This document shows, one piece after another, positions 54,132-63,943 of a stretch of DNA of 64,000 bases; within the stretch, counting starts at the first letter, position 1, and each line of letters starts with the position of its first letter. The DNA is taken from positions 186,001 through 250,000 of the forward strand of contig CAWDKH010000008.1 of the NCBI GenBank assembly GCA_963802905.1, written 5' to 3'. The position numbers and the translations under genes are program-made. The notes below the pieces were generated by a model. It made no database searches. It worked only from the letters and a program-made list of their open reading frames with translations, and was not told the origin of the DNA. Origin of the DNA: DASQFQ01 sp963802905. Lineage in GTDB: Bacteria > Actinomycetota > Thermoleophilia > Solirubrobacterales > Solirubrobacteraceae.

Positions 54132-55318
54132 CCGATCCGCTCGATCGTCGGCGGGTGGGTGCCGAGCAGGAAGGTCACCCACCCCGGTGGGTCGGGGTCG
54201 GACACGTTCTTGACCGCGATCCGGCGCTGGAAGGCGATCTGCGTCTTCGGCTCGTTCGTCAGCTCGAGCGCGAAGGCGTCGGCGCGGCGCTCGACCGCAC
54301 GTGAGAGCTGGTTGGAGACGACCGTGATCACCGGCGCCACGATCGCCACCGCCAGCAGGACGCCCGGGAGCGCGGCCGCCGTGCCGGTGGCCTCGCGGCC
54401 GGCGAGCTTCTCGCCGAGGCGGGCGACCGCGAACATCCCGAACGGGGCGACGATCGCCAGGTAGAGCAGCCCGTGCGGCACGTCGTTGTGGCGCACGTGG
54501 CCGAGCTCGTGGGCGACGACGAGCCGCGTCTCGGCGGGCGTGAAGTCCTTCAGGAGGTTGTCGTAGAGCACGACGCGCTTCGTGTGGCCGATGCCGGTCA
54601 CGTAGGCGTTGGCGGCGGTCGTACGGCGCGAGGCGTCGATCTCGTAGACCTGGCCGACGTCGACCCCGGCTTTCTTGGCCAGCTCGAGCACGTCGGCGCG
54701 CGTCCGGCCCTCCTTCAGCGGCGTGAACTTGTTGAACAGCGGGTCGAGCAGGATCGGTGAGGCGTAGGTGATCGCGACGCCGAAGACCACCACGACGACG
54801 GAGCCGGCGATCCACCAGCGGCGGCCGAGGCGGCGCATGCCGACGACCAGCAGCGCGCCGCCGGCGCCCCACAGGACGGCGCTGATCGCCTGCGACTTCG
54901 CGATGTCGCCGACCCAGCCGATCCAATCCTGGGTCACCAGGCCGACGTCTTTGGCCCGCTCGCGCGCGACCGCTGAGACCGGCAGCGGGGCGAGGCCGAG
55001 GATGACCGAGATCGCCGCCGCGGTGGCGGCGCCGGCCAGCACCGGACGGCGCTCTCCGGCCGCCCGCAGCCGCGGCGGGGCCTTGCGGACGAGCACGACG
55101 AGGACCCCCAACTCGATCAGCAACTGCGCGCCGTAGAGCCACAACTGGCCACTGCGGAAATCGATGGCCTTTTCAAGCTGGGCCGGGCTGAAATAGGCTC
55201 GCGCGTCGACAGGCACCGGCGCGGGCCCAAGATCGCGGGGTCGGAAGAGGAGCACGGCTCCCTCCGCCACCACGACAGCGGCCACCAGCGCGATCGGAAG
55301 GCCAAGCGTCCTCCGCAC
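54089..55318 (-). CDS. M48 family metallopeptidase (Ste24-like)
   Basis: A 409-residue membrane protease. VVAHELGHVRHND is the HExxH zinc site, and ERRADAFALELT supplies the third ligand Glu. Six to seven hydrophobic segments surround the active site, as in Ste24/HtpX types; TFLLGTHPPTIERI is the conserved C-terminal H-P-x-x-x-x-R. GTG 55318 is preferred over ATG 55336: TACAGT (55331-55326) is 7 nt before it. It is involved in CAAX-like processing or membrane protein quality control (inferred). Confidence 0.9.
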   Translation of the reverse strand: MRRTLGLPIALVAAVVVAEGAVLLFRPRDLGPAPVPVDARAYFSPAQLEKAIDFRSGQLWLYGAQLLIELGVLVVLVRKAPPRLRAAGERRPVLAGAATAAAISVILGLAPLPVSAVARERAKDVGLVTQDWIGWVGDIAKSQAISAVLWGAGGALLVVGMRRLGRRWWIAGSVVVVVFGVAITYASPILLDPLFNKFTPLKEGRTRADVLELAKKAGVDVGQVYEIDASRRTTAANAYVTGIGHTKRVVLYDNLLKDFTPAETRLVVAHELGHVRHNDVPHGLLYLAIVAPFGMFAVARLGEKLAGREATGTAAALPGVLLAVAIVAPVITVVSNQLSRAVERRADAFALELTNEPKTQIAFQRRIAVKNVSDPDPPGWVTFLLGTHPPTIERIGQAEAAARASSRDG

Positions 55319-55334
55319 CGAAAAGACTGTACGC

Positions 55335-56066
55335 ATGCGCATCGCCATCGCCTCGGACATCCACGGAAACAAGCACGCATTCGAGGCTGTGATCGCCGCT
55401 GCAGAGGCCGCGGAGGCCGATGAGCTGTGGTGCCTGGGCGACCTCGTGGGCTACGGCGGGGACCCTGACGCGTCGGTCGCGCTGGCGATGGAGCACTGCG
55501 CGATCTGCCTGGCCGGCAACCACGATCTCGCGGTCGTCGACGTCCTCTCGCTCGAGGATTTCTCGCGTGGCGCGGCGCTCGCCGCCCAGTGGACGAAGGA
55601 GACGATCAAGCCCGAGACGCGCGAGTTCCTCCTCTCGCTGTCGCCCGAGGGCGGCGCGGAGGGCGTCGGGCTCTACCACGCCTCGCCGCGCGACCCGATC
55701 TGGGAGTACGTCCTGTCCGGGCTGACCGCCGAGCTGTGCCTCGACACGACGGACTACCGCGTGTCGTTCATCGGCCACTCGCACGTCGCGCTGTCGTTCC
55801 ACCGCAACGAGGGCGAGTCGGCCACCGGCTCGACCCGCCGCGAGGGCGACAACCTCGACATCTCGGCCGGCGAGTGGCTGATCAACCCCGGCAGCACCGG
55901 CCAGCCACGCGACGGCGATCCCCGCGCCGCGTGGCTGATGCTCGACACCGAGCGCTGGACGGCGGAGTGGCGGCGGGCGGAGTACGACATCGCAGGGGCG
56001 CAAGCGGCGATCCGGGCGGCGAACCTGCCGGACTCCCTCGCCGAGCGCCTTCAGTACGGTCAATAG
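55335..56066 (+). CDS. Metallophosphoesterase (YfcE/MJ0936-like)
   Basis: A 243-residue phosphodiesterase: IAIASDIHGNKHAFEAVI, DELWCLGDLVGYGGDP, CLAGNHDLAV, VSFIGHSHVALSF and INPGSTGQPRDGDPRAAWLML are the metal-binding motifs (D-x-H, GD, GNH, GHSH). Its ATG shares CATG with an alternative start of the divergent M48 gene. GACTGT lies 4 nt upstream. Coupling to the downstream lipoprotein (5 bp gap) suggests one transcript through the Ser/Thr kinase. Confidence 0.92.
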   Translation: MRIAIASDIHGNKHAFEAVIAAAEAAEADELWCLGDLVGYGGDPDASVALAMEHCAICLAGNHDLAVVDVLSLEDFSRGAALAAQWTKETIKPETREFLLSLSPEGGAEGVGLYHASPRDPIWEYVLSGLTAELCLDTTDYRVSFIGHSHVALSFHRNEGESATGSTRREGDNLDISAGEWLINPGSTGQPRDGDPRAAWLMLDTERWTAEWRRAEYDIAGAQAAIRAANLPDSLAERLQYGQ

Positions 56067-56071
56067 CCCCA

Positions 56072-56552
56072 ATGCAGAGATCGCTCCCCCTTGGGCTGGC
56101 GCTCGTCGCCGCCCTTTTGCTGCCCGGCTGTGGCAGCTCGAATCCCAATCTGATCCCGCAGGACCGCGCCGACCAGCTGATCCAGCAGGTCGACGACGTC
56201 GCGTCGCGGACGAACGATTCCGACTGCAGCGGGGCGAAGGAAGCGCTGCGCGATGCGCGCGAACAGGTCGCCGAGCTGCCGCGCCAGGTCGACCGCAAGC
56301 TGAAGCGCAACCTGAACCAGTGGCTCGACCAGATCGCCGGGAAGATCGACAGCGACTGCAAGCCTGAGCAGACGCCGACGGCGACGCCGGACGAGACGGA
56401 GACGCCGACCGCGACGCCCACCGAGACGGAGACGCCGACGGAGACGCCGACCCCGACCGAGACGGCCACCCCGACCGCGACGCCGACGGCGACCGCGACG
56501 CCGACGGTGGAACCGCCGGATACCGGCGGTGTCATTCCGGGGGATGACGAAG

Positions 56553-56560
<8 letters not shown>
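56072..56560 (+). CDS. Lipoprotein with Thr-Pro repeat C-terminus
   Basis: A 162-residue lipoprotein starting at ATG 56072. The signal is MQRSLPLGLALVAALLLPGC (lipobox L-P-G-C). A helical domain of about 90 residues (DQLIQQVDDVASRTNDSDC, two Cys likely disulfide-bonded) leads to a repetitive tail of T-P-T and E-T units, a wall-spanning spacer. It overlaps the kinase start by 8 bp. Perhaps the extracellular sensor for the kinase (inference from coupling). Confidence 0.75.
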
Positions 56561-57785
<1,225 letters not shown>

Positions 57786-57813
57786 GCGGCCTCCGCCGGC
57801 GTTCGCGGCAGCG

Positions 57814-57955
57814 CCGGCGAACGTCAACGGCGGCTGGGTAGTGGGGTGCCGCGGCGGCCACGAGTGTCATCTCGAGGTCGCATACCGACCTTGAGATGAC
57901 ATTCGTGGGCTCCGCGGCACCCCGCACCTTTCCCTACCCAGCCGCCGTTCGCCGG
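57814..57955 (+). repeat. Very long inverted repeat (three helices, about 51 bp) overlapping the tgt stop
   Basis: Around loop CATAC (57881-57885): 57858-57880 pairs with 57886-57908 (23 positions, two are G-U); 57843-57854 with 57912-57923 (12 bp); 57826-57841 with 57934-57949 (16 bp). The right arm includes the last codons and TAG of tgt. The 148-bp gap between the kinase and tgt holds nothing else. Confidence 0.85.
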
Positions 57956-59145
57956 AGCTCCCACGGCGCCGCTCCCCCGCGCGCCGCCGCGACCGCCTCA
58001 CCAAGCCGTCCCTCCTCAATCGCCGAGCGCAGCTCGGCCATGAGGCGTTGGATGTACGCCAAGTTGTGGATCGTCAGCAGCCGCGACGCGGTCGACTCGC
58101 GGGCCTTCAGCAGGTAGTGCAGATACGCCCGTGAATATCCCCGCGCGCACGCCGGGCACGGGCAGCCTTCGAGGATCGGCTCGTCGGCCTCGCGGTAGCG
58201 GCCCTTGGCGAGATCCACCCGCCAGCGCACACCCGGGTCCGGCACGACCGCCATCCCGTGGCGGCCGATGCGGGTCGGCATCGCGCAGTCGAACGTGTCG
58301 ATCCCGAGCTCGACGCCGCGCAGCAGGTCGTCGATCTCGCCGATCCCCAGCAGGTGGCGCGGGCGGGAGTCCGGCAGCTCGGAGACCGCCCACTCGACGA
58401 CCTCGTACATCTGCGGCTTGTCCTCCCCGAGCGTGCCGCCGATCGCGATCCCGCCCGGGCCGCGTGCGGCGACCTCCTGGGCCGACGCGCGCCGCAGGTC
58501 CTCCTCCACGCCGCCCTGGACGATGCCGTAGACCATCTGGTCGTCCGGGCCGTGCTCGGCGTGCCAGGCGAGGCAGCGGTCGAGCCAGCGGTGCGTGCGC
58601 TCGGTCGAGCGCGCGGTGTACTCGCGGGTGACGTTGAACGGCGTGCACTCGTCGAACACGAGCGCGATGTCGGAGTGCAGCGCGGCCTGGATCTCCATCG
58701 AGGTCTCGGGCGCCATGAACTGCTCGGAGCCGTCGAGGTAGGAGCGGAAGCGCACGCCCTCCTCGGCGATCTCGAGGATCGAGCCGGTGCGCTCGCCGTG
58801 GGCCTGGCGGCCCTTGATCTCGTCGGCGACGGCGCCGTGGCCCATCGAGAAGACCTGGAAGCCGCCCGAGTCGGTGATCACCGGGCGGTCCCAGCGCATG
58901 AACTGATGGAGGCCGCCGAGCTGGCGGATCAGCTCGTGGCCGGGCGTGAGGAAGAGGTGGAACGTGTTGCCGAGGACCATGTCGTAGCCGAGCTCGGCGG
59001 CCTCGGAGACCTCGAGCGTCTTGACCACGGCCTTGGTGGCGAGCGGGACGAAGGCGGGCGTGCGGACCTCGCCGTGGGCGAGTCGCAGCGTGCCGGTGCG
59101 GGCACGCGTCGCGGCGTCGCGGTGATGGATGTCGAAGCCGGGCAC
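57934..59145 (-). CDS. tgt: Queuine/preQ1 tRNA-guanine transglycosylase
   Basis: A 403-residue TIM-barrel enzyme from GTG 59145. TPAFVPLATKAVVKTLEVSEA, FMRWDRPVITDSGGFQVFS (the first catalytic Asp region), GIDTFDCAMPTRIGRHG (nucleophile Asp), and the zinc site C-P-C-P-A-C with a later His (AYLHYL) are all present. It exchanges guanine 34 in GUN-anticodon tRNAs. Its 3' end lies in the long inverted repeat. MarR gene is 2 bp upstream. Confidence 0.97.
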   Translation of the reverse strand: MPGFDIHHRDAATRARTGTLRLAHGEVRTPAFVPLATKAVVKTLEVSEAAELGYDMVLGNTFHLFLTPGHELIRQLGGLHQFMRWDRPVITDSGGFQVFSMGHGAVADEIKGRQAHGERTGSILEIAEEGVRFRSYLDGSEQFMAPETSMEIQAALHSDIALVFDECTPFNVTREYTARSTERTHRWLDRCLAWHAEHGPDDQMVYGIVQGGVEEDLRRASAQEVAARGPGGIAIGGTLGEDKPQMYEVVEWAVSELPDSRPRHLLGIGEIDDLLRGVELGIDTFDCAMPTRIGRHGMAVVPDPGVRWRVDLAKGRYREADEPILEGCPCPACARGYSRAYLHYLLKARESTASRLLTIHNLAYIQRLMAELRSAIEEGRLGEAVAAARGGAAPWELRRTAAG

Positions 59146-59147
59146 GC

Positions 59148-59603
59148 CTACAGCGGGCGCGCCAGGAGCTCTGCGAGATCCTGCATCTCCTGAATGGAGA
59201 AGTGGCGCACGAACCGGGCGCGCACGACCGCGATGTAGGTGGAGCGGGCCTGGTCCACCGCGGCCTGGCCCTGCTCGGTCAGCACCGCGTAACAGCCGCG
59301 GCCGTCCTTGTCGCAGGTCAGGCGCCCAACCATGCCCTCGCGCTCGAGGCGATCGATCAGGCGTGTCATGCCGGAGCGGCTGAGCAGCGCGTGCTCGGCC
59401 AGCTCGGCCATGCGGAGCTTGCCGTGCGGCGACTTGCGCAGACTGCGCAGCACTTCGTAGGACGTGAGCGGCAGGTCGTGGCGGGCCTCGAGCTCGGCGT
59501 CGAGCTCCTTGACGAGCGCGGCGTGGACCTTGAGCAGTCCTCGCCACGCGGCGAGTTCGACCTCGTCGAGCTCGGCCTCCCCCGTTGGCACGGCGACGTT
59601 CAC
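59148..59603 (-). CDS. MarR family transcriptional regulator
   Basis: A 151-residue winged-helix protein: LTSYEVLRSLRKSPHGKLRMAELAEHALLSRSGMTRLIDRLEREGMV and CDKDGRGCYAVLTEQGQAAVD. GTG 59603 is preferred: TAAGCT (59616-59611) is 7 nt upstream and includes the TAA stop of the adenylate-forming ligase. Pairing with tgt (2 bp gap) suggests co-transcription. Regulated targets unknown. Confidence 0.92.
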   Translation of the reverse strand: MNVAVPTGEAELDEVELAAWRGLLKVHAALVKELDAELEARHDLPLTSYEVLRSLRKSPHGKLRMAELAEHALLSRSGMTRLIDRLEREGMVGRLTCDKDGRGCYAVLTEQGQAAVDQARSTYIAVVRARFVRHFSIQEMQDLAELLARPL

Positions 59604-59613
59604 GCGAAACAGC

Positions 59614-60972
59614 TTAGCCCGGCAGTGCCTGCACGATCTGCAGCTTTCCTCCCCGACGGGCCAGCTCAGGGCAGCGCTGGACCTCCACACGCGCGTCAGC
59701 GCCGGCCTCGCCGAGCGCAACCGTGACCGCGCCTCGCAGGCGCGCCTCGAGCTCCGGGTCGCCGTCGCCGCAGGGAACGACGAGCACGCGCACGCCGCCC
59801 GGCTCCTGGCGGACCTGGAACTCGCGGACCGCGCGGTCGCGGGTGATGACCGAGAACTGCGCCGGCAGCACGGTCACCGTCCCGCCACCGCGCGCGGGCA
59901 GCGAGAGAAGGTCGTCGTGGCGGCCGTCGACCGCCGCCGCCCTGACGAGCGAGCGCCCGCACGGGCACGGCTCCGGGTGCATGGTCATCACGTCGGCGAC
60001 CGCGAGCCGGATGATCGGCTGCACACGGTTGTGGAGGTTGGTGACGAGCACCTGCGCCCCCGGCGTGCCGGGCGGGACCGGCGTGCCGTCCTCGTCGACG
60101 TTCTCGACGATGCTCGCGTCGTCGAAGAGGTGGATGCCGTCGTGGCGCTCGCATTCGAAGCCGAACAGGCCCTCGGTGGTGGCGTAGAGGTCGTACGGCT
60201 GGACGCCGAACGCCGCGGCGATCCGCTCGGTCATCGCGGGCGTGCGCAGCTCGCTGCTCGTCGACATCGCGGTCAGCGAGAGCTTCAGGCGGCCTGCTTC
60301 CTGCTCCTCGGCGAGCCGCATGGCGGCCGAGGGATAGGCGTTGAGGAACTGCGGCTGGAAGCGGTTGAGCGCGGCCACGTGCTCGTCGACCGGGGCCGTG
60401 ATTGCGAGCCCGAGCACGCGGTGGACGCCGACGCGCATCGTCGCCGAGCCCTGCGTGCTCATGTGCGTCACCGACGCACCGCGCACCATCGCCAGGCGCC
60501 GGCGCGGAACGCTCGGCGTCATCCCCATCCACGTCGAGCCGCGCAGGAACTGGCCCCCGATCCCGGCCCAGCCGGCCTTGTCGTAGACGAACAGGCCCTT
60601 GCGGCCGGACGAGCCGCTCGTGGTCATCACGCGGTAGCGGTCGGCGTAGTACTCGTCGCGCGTGCGCGTCTCGACCCACTCCAGCAGCGCGTCGCGGCGC
60701 AACGACGGGTCGGTCACGAGGTCGTCGAAGCGCGCCATCATCTCGTCCTTGTCGAGCGGCGGGATCTGCTCGAGCGTGACGGCGCCGGTGGGGATGCGCT
60801 CGCGGTAGAACGCCGAGTGCTCGCGCGCATGGGCGAGCAGCGCTTCGAGGCGCTGCGCGCGGACCCGGTCGAGCTCCTCGCGCGGCATGCGCTCCTGCGC
60901 GAGGAACACCTTCGACTGCTTGAGCCCCGCGCCGAATGACGCCAGGCGGTCGCGGTGGTATCCGAGCCTCAT
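59614..60972 (-). CDS. Phenylacetate-CoA ligase (PaaK)-like adenylate-forming enzyme
   Basis: A 452-residue protein of the PaaK/CapK group: LLAHAREHSAFYRERIP at the N-terminus, VMTTSGSSGRKGLFVYD (ATP loop), LNAYPSAAMRLAEEQ, YDLYATTEGLFGFEC (A5 motif) and GRHDDLLSLPARGG (A8 hinge). These enzymes activate carboxylates; CapK-type relatives act in polysaccharide synthesis. ATG 60972 overlaps the TetR stop (ATGA), so it is under that regulator. Confidence 0.88.
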   Translation of the reverse strand: MRLGYHRDRLASFGAGLKQSKVFLAQERMPREELDRVRAQRLEALLAHAREHSAFYRERIPTGAVTLEQIPPLDKDEMMARFDDLVTDPSLRRDALLEWVETRTRDEYYADRYRVMTTSGSSGRKGLFVYDKAGWAGIGGQFLRGSTWMGMTPSVPRRRLAMVRGASVTHMSTQGSATMRVGVHRVLGLAITAPVDEHVAALNRFQPQFLNAYPSAAMRLAEEQEAGRLKLSLTAMSTSSELRTPAMTERIAAAFGVQPYDLYATTEGLFGFECERHDGIHLFDDASIVENVDEDGTPVPPGTPGAQVLVTNLHNRVQPIIRLAVADVMTMHPEPCPCGRSLVRAAAVDGRHDDLLSLPARGGGTVTVLPAQFSVITRDRAVREFQVRQEPGGVRVLVVPCGDGDPELEARLRGAVTVALGEAGADARVEVQRCPELARRGGKLQIVQALPG

Positions 60973-61580
60973 CGCTTTTCCCTCTCGATCTCGTTCAGGA
61001 GCAGCCGGGCCATCCGCCCGCCGAGCGCCTTGTCGACGACCTCCGGCTGCGTCAGGCGCTCGAGCGCCAGGCCGATCTGCATCGCGCCGCTGGCCACGGC
61101 CAGCCGCAGTGCCTCCTCGGGGAGCTCGGCGCCGCGCTCGGCGGCCACGCGCTCGAGCGCACCGGCGATCGGCACCTGCAACCGCCGGTGGATCTCCGCG
61201 AAGCGCTCGCGGAGCTCCGGGTGGCGGATCACGTGCGCCCAGAACTCGAAGAACACCGCCAGCCAGCCGTCGTCGCGATTGACGCGGCCGCTCGTGTCGG
61301 CCGAGATCCGGTCGAGCCCGGCGGCGGCGTCAGCCTCGAACAGCTCCACCATCTGCGCCTCCGCGACCGCCGCCCGCCGCTCGTAGACGGCGAAGAACAG
61401 GTCCTCCTTGGAGGCGAAGTTGGAGTAGACCGCGCCCTTCGTGTACCCCGCCGCCGCCGCGATCTGGTCGAGCGAGGTGGCGTGGAAGCCACCGCTCACG
61501 AACGCGCGGTCGGCAGCTTCGATCAGGTCGTCACGGGTCTGCTCGCGCCGTTCGGCGCGGGAGAGCGGTCTCGTTGCCAT
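60969..61580 (-). CDS. TetR family transcriptional regulator
   Basis: A 203-residue regulator with SLDQIAAAAGYTKGAVYSNFASKEDLF as its HTH (AcrR type). It is co-transcribed with the adenylate-forming ligase. Two 13-bp palindromes lie at its own start (61579-61608), one overlapping the ATG, so it very likely represses itself and the ligase gene. Confidence 0.93.
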   Translation of the reverse strand: MATRPLSRAERREQTRDDLIEAADRAFVSGGFHATSLDQIAAAAGYTKGAVYSNFASKEDLFFAVYERRAAVAEAQMVELFEADAAAGLDRISADTSGRVNRDDGWLAVFFEFWAHVIRHPELRERFAEIHRRLQVPIAGALERVAAERGAELPEEALRLAVASGAMQIGLALERLTQPEVVDKALGGRMARLLLNEIEREKR

Positions 61581-61608
61581 ACCGTCGGTATTCTAATACC
61601 AACGGTAT
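61579..61608 (-). promoter_or_regulatory. Twin TetR operators
   Basis: ATACCGTCGGTAT (61579-61591, perfect) and ATACCAACGGTAT (61596-61608, one mismatch pair) are centred 17 bp apart and cover the start codon of the TetR gene. Confidence 0.65.
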
Positions 61609-61668
61609 CTGAAATGCAACCCTCAGGGGGTCAGGCGGGCGGGCGTGGATACGGGTTGAGGGTTGGCT

Positions 61669-62442
61669 CTAGTCGTCGTATTCGCCCGTGAGGACGGCGA
61701 ACGCTGCGCCCTGCGGGTCCATGATCAGCGCGAAGCGGCCGTTGGGCACGTCGATCGGGCCAAGCAACGGCTGCCCGCCGGCCTCCTGGGCCCGCCCGAT
61801 CGCCGCGTCGACGTCGTCGACGGCGAAGTAGGGGAACCAGTTGGGCGGGACGCCCGGCGGCGGCACCGTCATGCCGCCGTTGTTGCGCTCGCCGTTGAAG
61901 ATCACCCAGTACGGCGGCGCCTCGCTCATCTGCTCGAAGCGCCAGCCGAGCACCTCGGTGTAGAACGCCTGCGCACCCGCCGCGTCGGTCGTGGCGGTGT
62001 CCGCCCAGGCCAGCGCACCCGGCTCGTTGACGACCTCGGCGCCGATGCTCGTGCCCGGCTGCCACAGGCACACCACCGCGCCCGTCGGGTCGGCGACGAC
62101 CGACATGCGCCCCACGTCCATCACGTCGAACGGCCCGGCCAGCACGTTCCCGCCCGCCTCGCCGGCCTTGGCCGACACGGCGTCGACGTCGTCGACGGTC
62201 ACGTAGACGTTCCAGTGCGGCGGGATGCCCGCCGTCGTCTCGTCGGGCTGCTGCGTGGCGATCGCCGCCGCGGAGCGCCCGCGGAGCTTCGCCATCGAGT
62301 AGGTCTGGCCCTCGCCGACCGGCTGCTCGTCGTACTCCCAGCCGAACAGCGCGGCGTAGAACGCCTTCGCACCCTCCTGGTCGGTCGTCGCCAGGTCGGT
62401 CCAGGAGATTGTCCCGGGCTTGTGGCTCGTGCGGTCAGGCAT
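61669..62442 (-). CDS. VOC family protein (two glyoxalase-type domains)
   Basis: A 257-residue protein with two VOC modules (about 10-130 and 140-257): ISWTDLATTDQEGAKAFYAALFGWE and LAWADTATTDAAGAQAFYTEVLGWR open each. W-N-V-Y-V-T-V-D-D-V and W-F-P-Y-F-A-V-D-D-V are paired strands. These glyoxalase/bleomycin-resistance-like proteins bind small molecules; metal residues are not obvious. AGGAGG upstream is an unusually good Shine-Dalgarno here, and the gene follows gpmI by 10 bp. Confidence 0.9.
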   Translation of the reverse strand: MPDRTSHKPGTISWTDLATTDQEGAKAFYAALFGWEYDEQPVGEGQTYSMAKLRGRSAAAIATQQPDETTAGIPPHWNVYVTVDDVDAVSAKAGEAGGNVLAGPFDVMDVGRMSVVADPTGAVVCLWQPGTSIGAEVVNEPGALAWADTATTDAAGAQAFYTEVLGWRFEQMSEAPPYWVIFNGERNNGGMTVPPPGVPPNWFPYFAVDDVDAAIGRAQEAGGQPLLGPIDVPNGRFALIMDPQGAAFAVLTGEYDD

Positions 62443-62452
62443 GTCGTCCTCC

Positions 62453-63943
62453 TCAGTCGTCGGCCGCGAGCAGCGACCGTCCGGTCATCTCCTCCGGCTG
62501 CTCGATCCCGAGCAGGGCGAGCGCCGTGGGCGCGACGTCGGCGAGGATGCCCTCGCCGTCGAGCTTCGCGCCCTCAACCGTGACGATGAACGGCACCGGA
62601 TTCAGCGAATGGGCCGTGTCCGGCGAGCCGTCCTCCTCGAGCATCTCGTCGGCGTTGCCGTGGTCGGCGACGATGATGCAGGCCCCGCCCGTGCCGTGGA
62701 CCGCCTCGATCACGCGGCCCAGGCACTCGTCGACCGTCTCGATCCCCTTCACCGCCGCCTCGATGACCCCAGTGTGGCCGACCATGTCGGCGTTGGCGAA
62801 GTTGATGATCCCGAACACCGGGGTGTCCTCCTCCCAGTGCCGGATGAACGCATCGGAGGACTCGCGCGCACTCATCTCGGGCTTCTTGTCGTACGTCGGC
62901 ACGTCGCGCGGGGAGTCGACGAGCTCGCGCACCTCACCCTCGTAGGGCTCCTCCTCGCCGCCGTTGAAGAAGTACGTCACGTGCGGGTACTTCTCGGTCT
63001 CCGAGACGTGCAGCTGCGTTTCGCCGCGCTCCGAGATCACCCGCGCCAGCGTCACGTCCGGGCGCGCGGGCGTAAAGGCGACCGGATACGGCCAGCCCTC
63101 CTCGTACTCGGTCAGGCACGCGTAATGCTCCACGCCGTCCTTGTCGAGCGCCTCCGTGATCTGGCGCATGCGGTCGGGGCGGAAGTTGAATGCGAACACG
63201 GAATCGCCGTCGCGGATCGTCGCGTCCTCGTCGCCGACCTTCGTCGCGGTGATGAACTCGTCGGTTTCGTCGCGCTCGTAGGCGTCCTTGCACGCCGCCT
63301 CGCCGGACTCCGCCTGATGCTCGGCCGTGCCCTCGCGCAGCAGCTTCACGGCCTTCTCCGTGCGGTCCCAGCGCGTGTCGCGGTCCATCGCGAAGTAGCG
63401 ACCGATCACCGAGCCGATCCGGCCGACGCCTGCCTCGTCGAGCCACTCCTGCACCGTGGCGAGCATCTTCGCGCCGCTCTTGGGCCCGGTGTCGCGGCCG
63501 TCCGTGAAGGCGTGGATGACGAGATCCTCGACGCCCTCCCTCGCGGCCAGCTCGATCAGCGCCTTGAGGTGACGGTCGGAGGAGTGCACGCCGCCGTCGG
63601 ACACGAGCCCGATCAGGTGTACGCGCGGCGCGGCGCGCAGCGCCTCGAGAATCACGTCGTTCTCGGCCAGCGAGCCGTCCTCGACCGCCTTGTCGATGCG
63701 CAGAAGGTCCTGCGGGACGATCGCGCCTGCGCCGAGGTTGAGGTGCCCGACCTCGGAGTTGCCCATCTGGCCCGGCGGCAGTCCCACCGATTCCCCGCAC
63801 GCGATTAGCTGCGTGTGGTCGTAGCGCTCCCAGAGCTCGTCGAAGACCGGCGTGCCGGCGAGCGACACGGCATTCCCCGGACCGTCCGGCGCCAGCCCCC
63901 AGCCGTCGAGGATGACGAGGCAGACGCCGGGGACGGTGGTCAC
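62453..63943 (-). CDS. gpmI: 2,3-bisphosphoglycerate-independent phosphoglycerate mutase
   Basis: A 496-residue enzyme. VILDGWGLAPDGPGNAV is the N-terminal metal site; GQMGNSEVGHLNLGAG carries the catalytic Ser (about residue 62); DGRDTGPKSG, FNFRPDRMRQIT, NFANADMVGHTG and VADHGNADEM are the metal ligands. It interconverts 3- and 2-phosphoglycerate in glycolysis. GTG 63943 overlaps the preceding gene's TGA. Confidence 0.97.
   Translation of the reverse strand: MTTVPGVCLVILDGWGLAPDGPGNAVSLAGTPVFDELWERYDHTQLIACGESVGLPPGQMGNSEVGHLNLGAGAIVPQDLLRIDKAVEDGSLAENDVILEALRAAPRVHLIGLVSDGGVHSSDRHLKALIELAAREGVEDLVIHAFTDGRDTGPKSGAKMLATVQEWLDEAGVGRIGSVIGRYFAMDRDTRWDRTEKAVKLLREGTAEHQAESGEAACKDAYERDETDEFITATKVGDEDATIRDGDSVFAFNFRPDRMRQITEALDKDGVEHYACLTEYEEGWPYPVAFTPARPDVTLARVISERGETQLHVSETEKYPHVTYFFNGGEEEPYEGEVRELVDSPRDVPTYDKKPEMSARESSDAFIRHWEEDTPVFGIINFANADMVGHTGVIEAAVKGIETVDECLGRVIEAVHGTGGACIIVADHGNADEMLEEDGSPDTAHSLNPVPFIVTVEGAKLDGEGILADVAPTALALLGIEQPEEMTGRSLLAADD

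Noticed and set aside
56385..56515. Tandem repeats of ACG/ACC-rich units
   Set aside because: They encode the Thr-Pro spacer of the lipoprotein in frame; not a CRISPR or regulatory repeat.
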